From Rariloculus sp965263005 (GTDB lineage Bacteria > Pseudomonadota > Gammaproteobacteria > Steroidobacterales > Rariloculaceae), in the NCBI RefSeq assembly GCF_965263005.1, contig NZ_OZ253579.1, positions 2,914,001-2,978,000 on the forward strand: DNA of 64,000 bases, given 5' to 3'. Shown here piece after piece: positions 31,330 through 40,014 of the stretch. The number at the start of each line of letters is the position of its first letter. Positions within the stretch are counted from its first letter, which is position 1. A program made the position numbers and the translations under genes. Under the pieces are notes generated by a model. The model had not been told where the DNA came from. It searched no databases and was given only the letters and a program-made list of their open reading frames with translations.

Positions 31330-32379
31330 ATGAACGCCGCCGACACCGCCGCTCGGCTTGCCGAGCGCGCCGAAGCCGTTTGCCGCAAGTACCTGCCGAA
31401 TGGGCGCAAGCAGGGTCGGTACTGGTGCGCCGGCAACGCACGCGGCGCGCCGGGCCGCTCGCTCTTCGTGCGCCTCGCCCCGCCGGGAACGCCAGGCAAA
31501 TGGACCGATGGCGCGACCGCCGAGCACGGGGATCTTCTCGATCTCATCCGCATCGCCACCGGCGCCGCCTCGCTGCGCGACGCGCTCGCCGAGGCGCGAC
31601 GGTTTCTGGCGCTGCCGGTGACGACCGCCGTCTCCAACGACGACGTCTACGACCGGACCGCCGCGGCCCGGCACCTTTGGGACCGCTGCCGGCCCATCGA
31701 GAATACTCACGCCCAAGCGTACCTGCGGGCGCGGGCCATTCACCGCTGCCGGTTTCCGGCGCTGCGGTTCCATCCGTCGCTCGCGTACCGCGACGACGCC
31801 GGGCGCTGGCGGCGCCTGCCGGCGCTGGTGGCGGCGGTCACGGCCGATGACGGGGAACTCCAGGGCGTGCACCGCACCTGGCTCGATCCGAACCGCCCGG
31901 CGAAGGCCCGCGTGGAGCGTCCGCGCAAGGCGCTTGGACGCATCCACGGCCTTGCGGTCCGGTTCGGTGAACCGGACGCCGCATCCACCCTGCTCGTGGG
32001 CGAGGGCATCGAGACGGTGTTGTCCCTGGTCACCGCGCTTCCCGATACCGTCGCGGCCGCCGCGCTCTCGGCGGGCAGCCTCGGCGCGTTCGTTCCACCG
32101 CCCGGCCTCTCGCGCTTGCTCATCGCGCAGGATCGCGATCGCCAGGGTGAGCGGGCGGCGCTTCGCCTGCAAATGCGTTGCACGCGGCTCGGCATCGGCT
32201 CCGCGGTCATCGTTCCACAAGGCAATGACTTCAACGACGACCTCGTGACCCTCGGACGCCAACGCCTCGCTCAACGTCTCGCGCCCCTGGCCATTCGCCC
32301 GCGAACCGAAACACGGTGCGGCTTCGCCGATCTTCAGGGAACGAAGATCCCACCTTCAAACAAAAGGACTCCTACGTGA
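31330..32379 (+). CDS. Toprim (DUF7146-type) primase-like protein
   Basis: A 349-residue protein. The N-terminal part (AEAVCRKYLPNGRKQGRYW, GDLLDLIRIATG) resembles the DUF7146/zinc-less primase N-domain of element-borne primases. The C-terminal part has a Toprim pattern: LLVGEGIETVLSL (catalytic Glu) and LIAQDRDRQGERAA (DxD). Such proteins are found on ICEs and plasmids and may prime DNA synthesis after transfer. The usual helicase domain is absent. ATG 31330 was chosen because the homologous region begins there; the frame is open further upstream. Confidence 0.8.
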   Translation: MNAADTAARLAERAEAVCRKYLPNGRKQGRYWCAGNARGAPGRSLFVRLAPPGTPGKWTDGATAEHGDLLDLIRIATGAASLRDALAEARRFLALPVTTAVSNDDVYDRTAAARHLWDRCRPIENTHAQAYLRARAIHRCRFPALRFHPSLAYRDDAGRWRRLPALVAAVTADDGELQGVHRTWLDPNRPAKARVERPRKALGRIHGLAVRFGEPDAASTLLVGEGIETVLSLVTALPDTVAAAALSAGSLGAFVPPPGLSRLLIAQDRDRQGERAALRLQMRCTRLGIGSAVIVPQGNDFNDDLVTLGRQRLAQRLAPLAIRPRTETRCGFADLQGTKIPPSNKRTPT

Positions 32380-32541
32380 TGTTTTAGTGTGCCACACGTG
32401 CTCACTGCGCCAACCCCTAAAGGGGTCCTCCACTGCGTTACGGCCCGCTTCGCGCGTGGCTGCGCTGCGCGCGTGCGTCTCAATAAACCATCACTTCGGA
32501 ATCCTCCGGGGCGATTCATTCATCTACACAAGGATCAAACG

Positions 32542-33459
32542 ATGTACACACTCGAACACACTCAGGCCGTCTCTCCCACCGCCGTCATCTGCGAGAACCT
32601 CGAACAGTTCGGAGGCGCGCCCGCCAAAGGCGACCCCGATTCCCGAGCCATCTGGGATCGCGACGAGGCGCTCGCGGGTCTGGAAGCGATCCTCGACACC
32701 TTCGTCGATGAAATCGCACCCGACGGCACACAGCTCGCCGACGAGCGCGAAAGCCTCCTCTGGGGCTTCGTCAACACCCTGCACATGCAGTCCAAGCGGC
32801 TGGACCGGGCGGTCGACCGGCTCGCGCCGGAGCTGAAGAACCTGCAGCGCGCCCAGGACGGGACCGAGATCAACGCCTGGGAACTGGAGAGAATCATCGA
32901 GCGCGCCCGCAACCTCGGCGACCGCCGCGACGCCTTCGAGCAACTGCGCGATGCCGCCGCCGAGCACTACCGCCACGATACCGGCAAAACCTGGCGCCCG
33001 CGACACGGCTCGCACACCAGCCGAACCGCGCAACTGACCTCCGCGGCAATCGATGCCCGCGACTTCCTCCGCGCCCGAGAGAACGAGAAGACCCAGGCGC
33101 ACCTGCCCGAAGGCACGCTCGTGGCCGTCACCGGCTCCAAGCCCGTCGATAACGCCCAGACCATCTGCACCGCACTCGATCACGTCCACGGCAAGTATCC
33201 GGACATGGTGCTCGTGCATGGCGGCGGACCGGGTGCAGAAAAGATCGCGGCGCGTTGGGCCGAGTCGAAGGGCGTCCACCAGGTCGTCTGCAGGCCCGAC
33301 TGGAACACACACGGACGGGCCGCTCCGTTCCGGAGAAACGACCAGCTCCTGAAACTCCTGCCCAAGGGCCTCATCAGCTTCCCGGGCAGCGGCGTCTCCG
33401 ACAACCTGGTCGACAAGGCCACCCAGCTCGGTATCCCCGTGCACAAAATCGCGATCTGA
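32542..33459 (+). CDS. DUF2493/YspA-like SLOG-family protein
   Basis: A 305-residue protein. The C-terminal ~110 residues match DUF2493: TLVAVTGSKPVDNAQTI, MVLVHGGGPGAEKIAARWAE, and FPGSGVSDNLVDKATQLGIP, a SLOG-type nucleotide-ligand fold. The N-terminal ~180 residues are helical and charged (FVNTLHMQSKRLDRAVDRL). This layout is common on conjugative elements; function unknown. An AAGGA RBS lies 7 nt before ATG 32542. A small CCCCTAAAGGGG hairpin (32413-32426) lies in the 160-bp gap upstream. Confidence 0.8.
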   Translation: MYTLEHTQAVSPTAVICENLEQFGGAPAKGDPDSRAIWDRDEALAGLEAILDTFVDEIAPDGTQLADERESLLWGFVNTLHMQSKRLDRAVDRLAPELKNLQRAQDGTEINAWELERIIERARNLGDRRDAFEQLRDAAAEHYRHDTGKTWRPRHGSHTSRTAQLTSAAIDARDFLRARENEKTQAHLPEGTLVAVTGSKPVDNAQTICTALDHVHGKYPDMVLVHGGGPGAEKIAARWAESKGVHQVVCRPDWNTHGRAAPFRRNDQLLKLLPKGLISFPGSGVSDNLVDKATQLGIPVHKIAI

Positions 33460-33575
33460 CCGTCGCGCCCTTCGCGGGCCGGGTTCCTCCTCGGGACTCG
33501 GCCCGCGCGTTTTGTTCTCAACTCAATGCCGGCCCGGCGAATGCCGCGGCCCGATCACGCAATAAGGATCAACTC

Positions 33576-33803
33576 ATGAGTAGCATCACCTTCAAGCGCG
33601 CCGCAGAAGACGAATGGCGCGTCTACGACCACGACGGAGACCACGTCGGCGACGTCTTCCTCCAGTCCGACATTCTCGAACCCGGCGCTCACTACTTTCT
33701 GGTCTGGCTTTTCGAAGACCCGCGCGGCTTCGTTCGCGTTCACGACCGCTCACGCGTCCGCGAGATTGCGCAACGCCGGCTCGATACACATCCGTACTTC
33801 TAA
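33576..33803 (+). CDS. Small hypothetical protein
   Basis: A 75-residue protein (MSSITFKRAAEDEWRVYDHD) with RBS AAGGA before ATG 33576. The pattern of alternating hydrophobic residues (HYFLVWLFEDPRGFVRVHDRS) suggests a small beta-rich fold. It follows the DUF2493 gene by about 115 nt. No family recognised. Confidence 0.6.
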   Translation: MSSITFKRAAEDEWRVYDHDGDHVGDVFLQSDILEPGAHYFLVWLFEDPRGFVRVHDRSRVREIAQRRLDTHPYF

Positions 33804-34132
33804 TCTCCGCGCCGGGCTCCGCCCGTGCGCGTCGCTGTCCCTCGCCGGCGTTCGCATTCGCGAACGCCGCCTTGCTCCCCCCACGCCGTGTCACGTCAGC
33901 TCAATCGCCGCGGCGGCTCGTCCTCGGTTCCGTTCCCGGAACCGCTTTCCCCTTCGTTCGTTACCCTGGGTCAGGTCCTCTGGACGCCCTTCGGCGGCTC
34001 GGCTCTCACACCCGACGCAGCGGGCTGCCCGGACCGTTGCGACCTACCTTCCACTACGCTCGACCTGCCTTCGACATACCTTCGAATACGCCCGGGTACT
34101 AGAGAATCGCGCCCATGGCCTGCCGGGAAAAG
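33804..34132. other. Non-coding stretch
   Basis: I see no frame here with a start, RBS and plausible protein composition. It is GC-rich in its first part and becomes AT-richer from about 34140, where operator-like palindromes begin. Confidence 0.5.
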
Positions 34133-34273
34133 TTCAGTCACTTTGACGGCACCGTTCAGTCAAAATGACTGAATGGACAAGTTATTGATATTTATGACAA
34201 AAACGACACAACTCGGATCGCTCACCAGCGCGCGTATGCTCCCCGATATGCCCGTTCCTTCAAATTGACTGAA
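34133..34273. promoter_or_regulatory. Palindromic TTCAGTCA/TGACTGAA operator-like array
   Basis: TTCAGTCAAAATGACTGAA (34155-34173) is a perfect palindrome with 8-bp arms and a 3-bp centre. A second site begins TTCAGTCA at 34133 with a degenerate right arm (TTTGAC), and a third ends TGACTGAA at 34266-34273 with a degenerate left arm. The array lies 170 bp upstream of the RHH gene and spans an AT-rich patch, so it may be its autoregulatory operator or part of a transfer-origin region. Confidence 0.6.
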
Positions 34274-34443
34274 GGCCAGCTTCCAGCAACCTACAGCAGC
34301 ACTCAATTTGGTACCCGCGATCCCCGGCTTGATCCCGGATCTTCCCTCATCGAGACGGACGCCTCCGGTTCGGAGATTGAACTATCCTGTGCACGTTCCT
34401 GCACAATCGACCGGAAAATCGTTCTGGAAAAATGGAAATCCAC

Positions 34444-34737
34444 ATGGCCAAAACACTGTCAAAGACCGTTCGTGTGACCGAAGCGCAATGGAATCGCGTC
34501 GAGAATGCGGCCAGAAAACGCAACGAATCGCCCAATCATCTGCTGGTTCAGTTGGCGATGGACGCCCTCGATCGGCACGAATGGCCCCGAACCGAGCTTG
34601 AAATCCAGCTATTAAGGTCGACGTTGTTCACCGCCCAGGCCATGGCGCGGGACATGATCGCGAAGGGACGAGGCGAGGAGATTGAGGACATTCGGCGCGA
34701 AATTTCCAGAATCGCACCAGAATTGCCGTCCAACTAA
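34444..34737 (+). CDS. Ribbon-helix-helix-type small protein
   Basis: A 97-residue protein with an RHH-like N-terminus (SKTVRVTEAQWNRVENAARKR, then ESPNHLLVQLAMDAL) and a charged helical C-terminus. An ATG at 34432 adds four residues. The layout is similar to the RHH-type protein encoded next to the MobF relaxase at 62544-62900, including the ending in a helix of about 15 residues, so it could be the orphaned relaxosome accessory factor of an older transfer module. It has palindromic sites upstream. Confidence 0.7.
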   Translation: MAKTLSKTVRVTEAQWNRVENAARKRNESPNHLLVQLAMDALDRHEWPRTELEIQLLRSTLFTAQAMARDMIAKGRGEEIEDIRREISRIAPELPSN

Positions 34738-35262
34738 TCCCTCCGCGAACGGCTTCGTTCAGGAATCCACGATCCGTCATGGAACCTCATTGATCAATCA
34801 AGCGGGTGTCTGTCACATGTCTCTGCCCACCGTCGGCATCATCACTTCACTGTTTCGGCATCTTTGGACAAACATGCACGACGACAGCATCACGCGGCGC
34901 TCCTTACCGTGCGCCGTGCAAAACAGGGCGTTCCGGAACCGTTCAAATAAGGAAACGTTACCTTTTCACGAAACCCATTCTTCTCGGTATCCGACGAGTC
35001 GAAAAACAACCCATTGTCGCCCGTGGAGAAGTCATGATAAATGTAATGACCTGCGGGGTGCGCCGACCGTCAACATCGAATGCGCGCGCGTGCCGATCCA
35101 GAATCCCAAGCATGCACGCGAATGCGCCTAGCTGAACTCTTCGCATATGGAACACCTACCAGAGGCTGGATACAGTCGTGGGCAGAAAACAAGCTCATGA
35201 ATTGGTTCGCCGACGCACTTCGTACATCGTTCCGCCACATGGTCGCCACGGTGCCCGTTCAG
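34738..35262. other. Non-coding or degraded stretch
   Basis: About 525 bp of lower-GC sequence in which no frame looks like a real protein. It separates the conjugative-element block from the defence-type genes. Confidence 0.5.
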
Positions 35263-35282
35263 GGCTAGCGCACACGCTAGCC
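35263..35282. promoter_or_regulatory. Perfect hairpin GGCTAGCG-CACA-CGCTAGCC
   Basis: An 8-bp-arm perfect inverted repeat with a 4-nt loop, 60 bp upstream of the DUF4238 gene. It has no T-tract on either side, so it is more likely an operator or structural element than a terminator. Confidence 0.5.
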
Positions 35283-35342
35283 AAACAACGAACTGCCCTG
35301 ACATAGCGAGCTACAATTCGCGCCAAACAACCAAGCATCGCA

Positions 35343-37835
35343 ATGAACAAAGCGAAAATTACCCGTCAGAACCACTATGTCCCCATTTGGTACCAGAGGG
35401 GTTTCATTCGCGGGCCTAAAAGCACTCTCCAATACTTGGATCTCAACCCTCCCACGACCGAGCTTCCTAGTGGCGAATTTTTCGTCGAGAAGGAGCTCTT
35501 GGTCCGTTCACCGAAGCTATGTTTTCGAGAGAAAGATCTCTACACGACGCGGTTTGGACGCACCTTGAATGACGAGATCGAGAAATTTCTATTTGGAAAA
35601 ATCGATGCCTCTGGCGCTACCGCAGTCCGCGCCTTCGCTGGCAATGACCCTCAGATTATCCACCAAAATTTTCGGTTCTTCTTCGACTTTCTAAACGCAC
35701 AGAAGCTGCGCACACCCAAGGGACTCGATTGGATCAGAACAAGATTTCCAAGTCTGACTCAAGTCGACTTGATGGTGGAAATGCAGCATCTTCGACAGAT
35801 GCATTGCACGATGTGGTACGAGAGCGTGCGAGAAATCGTTTCGGCTGAAGAGTCAGACGTGAAGTTCATTGTGACGGACCATCCAGTTACGGTTTACAAC
35901 TCCGCCTGCGACCCCGCGTCCTCAATCTGCAAGTATCCGGAGGATCCTTCAATAGGTCTAAACGGCACACAGACGGTGTTCGCTCTGGACGCAGAGCATT
36001 GCCTCATCCTGACAAATCTTGAGTTTGCCCGAGATCCAACCGGCGTCGATCTATTGGCGCCACGTCAAAACGCTCGATACTCCGGCCACACGCTGACTCG
36101 CACTGACGCGATGATTCGGACGCGAATGCTAACGCCAGACGAGGTTGTTTCGATCAATTTTCTGCTGAAGGCTAGGTCGCGTCAGTATCTCGCAGCATAC
36201 GAAGAGGAGTGGCTGTTCCCAGAGAGATATGGGGTAAGTGCGTGGAATACGCAGTGGAAAGACATCGGCACGGTCCTACTGCCGCCCAGCGATTTGCTTT
36301 GGCACTTCGGTGGGGAAATCTATATCGGCCATAAGGACGGTTCGACGCACTATCAAGATGCGTTCGGCCGCACCGATACCACCTACAAGCTGTTGAAGAA
36401 GAAGGCTTCGCCGAAAGCTCTAGGGCCAAACGATTCGTGTGGCTGCGGCAGTGGGCGCAAGTACAAGAAATGCTGCGATGGCATACGGATTGAAGAACGC
36501 CCGCCTTGGCATGTCTACAGCATCCGCGACCGCAATCTGATGTTTTGCAATGCAGTCGTCGACATTCTTGGACTGAACAAGGGGAAGACCTGGGAGCACG
36601 TACGGCGGGAGCTGAGCAATGACCAGGTGAAGCGCATCCACGAGATGCTGGAGATTCTGTGGCCCAAAGACACCAACATCGCCGATCTGCTCGCTCGACC
36701 CGACAAGAGAGTGTTTCGAGCCGTCTACATGGGGTTAGTTGATCCGCGAACGATTGCTGTGAGCGTGATCAGCTCGCTCGCTTATTTCGATGAGATCGTG
36801 GTTGTGAACCCATTTCCGAACCCAGTATCCATCGATCCAAAATTCAGCCCGACACGATCGCCAGCACAGCATAAGTCCCAAATGCTCAAGAATGTGAGCG
36901 TCTTGTTGACGCTGCAACCGTTTATCGACGCCGGCACCGTCCATCTTGTGCCCGACCCAATGGATTTCGACGCCGATCTACGACGTGCGATGATGGCGAT
37001 GATCAAAGAGCGCACGGCGAACTGGCAGCTGACGAACAAAGAGATGGAACATGGGCTGGCCTTAGCCAGAGATGACGGCAAGCGAACGATTTTGCGGCTG
37101 CCGAAAGACCAGCTGAGGAGAATAGTTCTCGAAAGCCAGCCCGACATCGGCACGGAGTTGCTTGAACGCACAATCGACTACATGAAGGAAGAGCTCGTGC
37201 AAGACCCGCTTGCGCTACTCCAACCGATCCAAGATCCAACAGGCGGCGGAGAACTTCAGGTGTTCCGCAGCATGAACCTTGAGTTGGCTATGTTCATCGC
37301 CCAGTTGACTGGAGCCACTATTTACACCGACGATCCGTCCTTCTGGAGGCAACTACACAAACACACGAGCGCAGCTAGCAACGCCGCTCAACGTTCCCGT
37401 TGGACGCCGCTCATCGAGAAAATTGAAAGCCTTACATTTGCGATTGAGGCCAATCCGCTGATCAATTTGGAGACCAGACATTCCGGAAAGTTAGGCCGTA
37501 TCAGGCGTGTTTTCCGGCGCATGCTAAATGCGGCGCTGACGCACGATGAAAACGCTGATATGGAAGAGATAGCCGAACAACTCGCTGGCAGCCTCGAAAG
37601 AGCCGGTGTCAGGACTAGCATTGAGTGGGATACGTGCACCACGACAACAGGTCCGTCCAATCGACTTCGACGTCTCATCACGTTTTCCGCGCCGGACACG
37701 GGTTTTCACATGAATAGCGTTCACCGGCTGCTCATCACTTCTGGGCGAACGAACTACATTCAGTCAGTGCCGATCGCGTTGCTTCTCGCGTTTGACAGCG
37801 GCCAAGATGAGCTCTTCGCACAGAAATCAGCCTAG
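35343..37835 (+). CDS. DUF4238 + SEC-C large protein, putative defence gene
   Basis: An 830-residue protein. The N-terminus (ITRQNHYVPIWYQRGF) is the signature of DUF4238, whose members often occur among phage-defence genes. Around residue 362 there is a SEC-C zinc-binding motif (DSCGCGSGRKYKKCC). The C-terminal ~450 residues are unrecognised; a stretch near 460-520 (FRAVYMGLVDPRTIAVSVIS, then YFDEIVVVNPFPNP) looks like an alpha/beta domain. Base composition is visibly lower in GC than the ICE genes to the left, consistent with separate acquisition. It stands alone with more than 400 bp on both sides. Function unknown. Confidence 0.75.
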   Translation: MNKAKITRQNHYVPIWYQRGFIRGPKSTLQYLDLNPPTTELPSGEFFVEKELLVRSPKLCFREKDLYTTRFGRTLNDEIEKFLFGKIDASGATAVRAFAGNDPQIIHQNFRFFFDFLNAQKLRTPKGLDWIRTRFPSLTQVDLMVEMQHLRQMHCTMWYESVREIVSAEESDVKFIVTDHPVTVYNSACDPASSICKYPEDPSIGLNGTQTVFALDAEHCLILTNLEFARDPTGVDLLAPRQNARYSGHTLTRTDAMIRTRMLTPDEVVSINFLLKARSRQYLAAYEEEWLFPERYGVSAWNTQWKDIGTVLLPPSDLLWHFGGEIYIGHKDGSTHYQDAFGRTDTTYKLLKKKASPKALGPNDSCGCGSGRKYKKCCDGIRIEERPPWHVYSIRDRNLMFCNAVVDILGLNKGKTWEHVRRELSNDQVKRIHEMLEILWPKDTNIADLLARPDKRVFRAVYMGLVDPRTIAVSVISSLAYFDEIVVVNPFPNPVSIDPKFSPTRSPAQHKSQMLKNVSVLLTLQPFIDAGTVHLVPDPMDFDADLRRAMMAMIKERTANWQLTNKEMEHGLALARDDGKRTILRLPKDQLRRIVLESQPDIGTELLERTIDYMKEELVQDPLALLQPIQDPTGGGELQVFRSMNLELAMFIAQLTGATIYTDDPSFWRQLHKHTSAASNAAQRSRWTPLIEKIESLTFAIEANPLINLETRHSGKLGRIRRVFRRMLNAALTHDENADMEEIAEQLAGSLERAGVRTSIEWDTCTTTTGPSNRLRRLITFSAPDTGFHMNSVHRLLITSGRTNYIQSVPIALLLAFDSGQDELFAQKSA

Positions 37836-38331
37836 TCCCGCGTCCAAGTCTGCCAGCTCGGCGGCGGTGCCGTTTGATACTTTGAAGCTGCCAGACCCGA
37901 ACATCGATGACAAGATGCCAAGACCCTTGAACGCTGCTGCCGTGTACGAAAAAGATCTCCGGGGTCATCGCTTCTGTGCCGTGGCAGCACAGTCCAGACT
38001 GAACACCCCAGCCTCGGGGGCACCAAGGCGCCGGGTTCGATTAACCCACCTGCCTCCCCGACCAAACTCCCGCTTATTGAGCCTTCGACCGCCACCCCCG
38101 CGACCTACAGCTACGCGCTCAAGCTCTCTTGCCGGGCAGTCCAATACGGGATCACGACTGACTTGGCACGTCGCGAGCACACACGCCAGCGCCGCTGGTC
38201 CGTCACCATCCATTTAGCCGTGCTGTGCCACATCCATCTGGGCTTGGGAGCAAATTATCCTAGCGAAACAATACCCCAATGCCGGAGGATGAATCCCCCC
38301 GACCGTGCTCGATACTACCGGAGACGAACAG
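37836..38331. other. Non-coding gap between defence-type genes
   Basis: No supportable gene. A plausible RBS (GGAG, 38320-38323) for the next gene lies at the right end. Confidence 0.45.
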
Positions 38332-39849
38332 ATGGCCGACCACCCGGCTCCACTTAAACCGCCCCACGTCTCGGCCAACGCTTCGGACTTCTCCAACCCT
38401 CACCGGCTCTCGGTCTACCGCGGCCCGATGACGGGAAGGTGGTTCGACATTGAGCCAACCACCACCGGACATGCCGCCGGCGGTAGCGCCGTGGCCCAGA
38501 AGGTCACACTGCCTCCACAGGATGTCGACGGTGCCGGCGACATCTCATTGCTCCTCTCTCCCGACCCACACATCCAGTGGGACTTCCGGCACGACGGCAT
38601 TTCTAAAGACCGACATCACGTACCCGTACAGCAATGGCCCGTGGTCGTTCCGCCGCCCCGCTTGACGGCGGCGTTCGCGTCCCACGCGGGTGCCCAGGGC
38701 CTCCCCGACTGGCCGGTCACTTCCGGCCACATTGTGGGGATATGTCGAATTTCGGCGCCGATAGACATCGGCCGAAAGTCGGACTCCGTGGATGAAGTCC
38801 GCTTCTATCTCGTGAACTTCCAGGTCAGGTACCTCCTGGAGGCCGTATCGAGCGACGGCAAGTCTGGCTCCCACTCCGCCCTCCGGCTTCAGTCCGGTCC
38901 TTGGCGAGTGGACATTGAAATCCTTCCCGACTTCTACAAAGTACTGACACTCATCGAAGAACGGCAAGCTTACGGCATCACACACCTTTGCCGTCTTTGG
39001 CGCGAAGCCGAAGACGGTACCGCGGACGACTTCAGCATGGAGGACGCAGAGCCCGTCCTTGAGGTCATCAGGCTGTTCGTTTCGTTTGTACGAAGCGCAA
39101 TGGTCGGCTTGGCGCTGCCCGTCGGGTATAAGAACGGGCAGTCCTCTTTCGAAAGCTGGCACGTTTCCACCGCCGACGCTGGCCGGAAATCGTATCCGCA
39201 TGAAAGGTGGTCGTGGCCCGGGTGGTATCCGCCCCACCATCCCCCAGGGTACCTAGACCCGCATCCCGTCAGCCACCTGCCATCTATCTTCGAGTCCTTT
39301 GCCGGAAAGTTCCTCCATGAAGACGATAGCACGCGTCAGTTCTGGCAGAATGTGCTTCGCGAACTGGTGCACACCTACACGGACGCTGAGCGAGTCGACA
39401 AAGACAGGGCGATCGTTCCGGCCTGCATCGCCTTGGAGACACTGGGTTGGGCGATACTGGTGGTGCAGGAGAAGTGGTTGACCGGAGACAGACATCCGAA
39501 TCGCGGGCGCGGCGCATATGAACGGCTCTCGGCGGCGGACCGGCTACGCCTGCTACTTCGATGGGCTGGTATTCCCGCTGATATTCCCCCACACCTGCCA
39601 AATTTCTCCGCCAAGGCTGCCCAAGACAATGGCAGGATCGACAGCGCCGACTTAATCGCTTGGACCCGAAACCGGGTAGTGCACCCCGACAAGCACGACC
39701 AATTGTCCCACGCATTGAGCATCGAGGCTTGGGCCGCAGCCATGTGGTGCACGGAACTGATCAGCCTGAAGCTACTCGGCTATGAGGGCTACTATCGGAA
39801 CAGGCTAAACCACCTAACAATCGAACGCGTTCCTTGGGCAGATACTTAA
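38332..39849 (+). CDS. HEPN-motif protein, ApeA-like layout
   Basis: A 505-residue protein. The C-terminal region is helical and contains TRNRVVHPDK: R446-N-x3-H451, the R-N-x3-H form of the HEPN ribonuclease motif, in the usual position near the end and after a helix LIAW. An N-terminal ~300-residue domain of beta-rich character precedes it (DEVRFYLVNFQVRYLLEA). This layout, a large sensor-like domain followed by HEPN, resembles ApeA-type abortive-infection proteins, which cut RNA on phage infection. ATG 38332 (with GGAG 8 nt upstream) is preferred over GTG 38305. Family assignment is by motif only. Confidence 0.65.
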   Translation: MADHPAPLKPPHVSANASDFSNPHRLSVYRGPMTGRWFDIEPTTTGHAAGGSAVAQKVTLPPQDVDGAGDISLLLSPDPHIQWDFRHDGISKDRHHVPVQQWPVVVPPPRLTAAFASHAGAQGLPDWPVTSGHIVGICRISAPIDIGRKSDSVDEVRFYLVNFQVRYLLEAVSSDGKSGSHSALRLQSGPWRVDIEILPDFYKVLTLIEERQAYGITHLCRLWREAEDGTADDFSMEDAEPVLEVIRLFVSFVRSAMVGLALPVGYKNGQSSFESWHVSTADAGRKSYPHERWSWPGWYPPHHPPGYLDPHPVSHLPSIFESFAGKFLHEDDSTRQFWQNVLRELVHTYTDAERVDKDRAIVPACIALETLGWAILVVQEKWLTGDRHPNRGRGAYERLSAADRLRLLLRWAGIPADIPPHLPNFSAKAAQDNGRIDSADLIAWTRNRVVHPDKHDQLSHALSIEAWAAAMWCTELISLKLLGYEGYYRNRLNHLTIERVPWADT

Positions 39850-40014
39850 CCCGTTACGCTCGAGTTCCATCACGACCCGCCGGATGAACAACAACCATCG
39901 GTCCTTTGCCCCGGTGCCCCATTGAGGAGTCTGCCTGACGTCGTCAAGTTCCGACAGATCTCCAACCAGTATCCTTCACTCCCGACATGAGATTATCGCG
40001 GCACGGTCCGGGTT

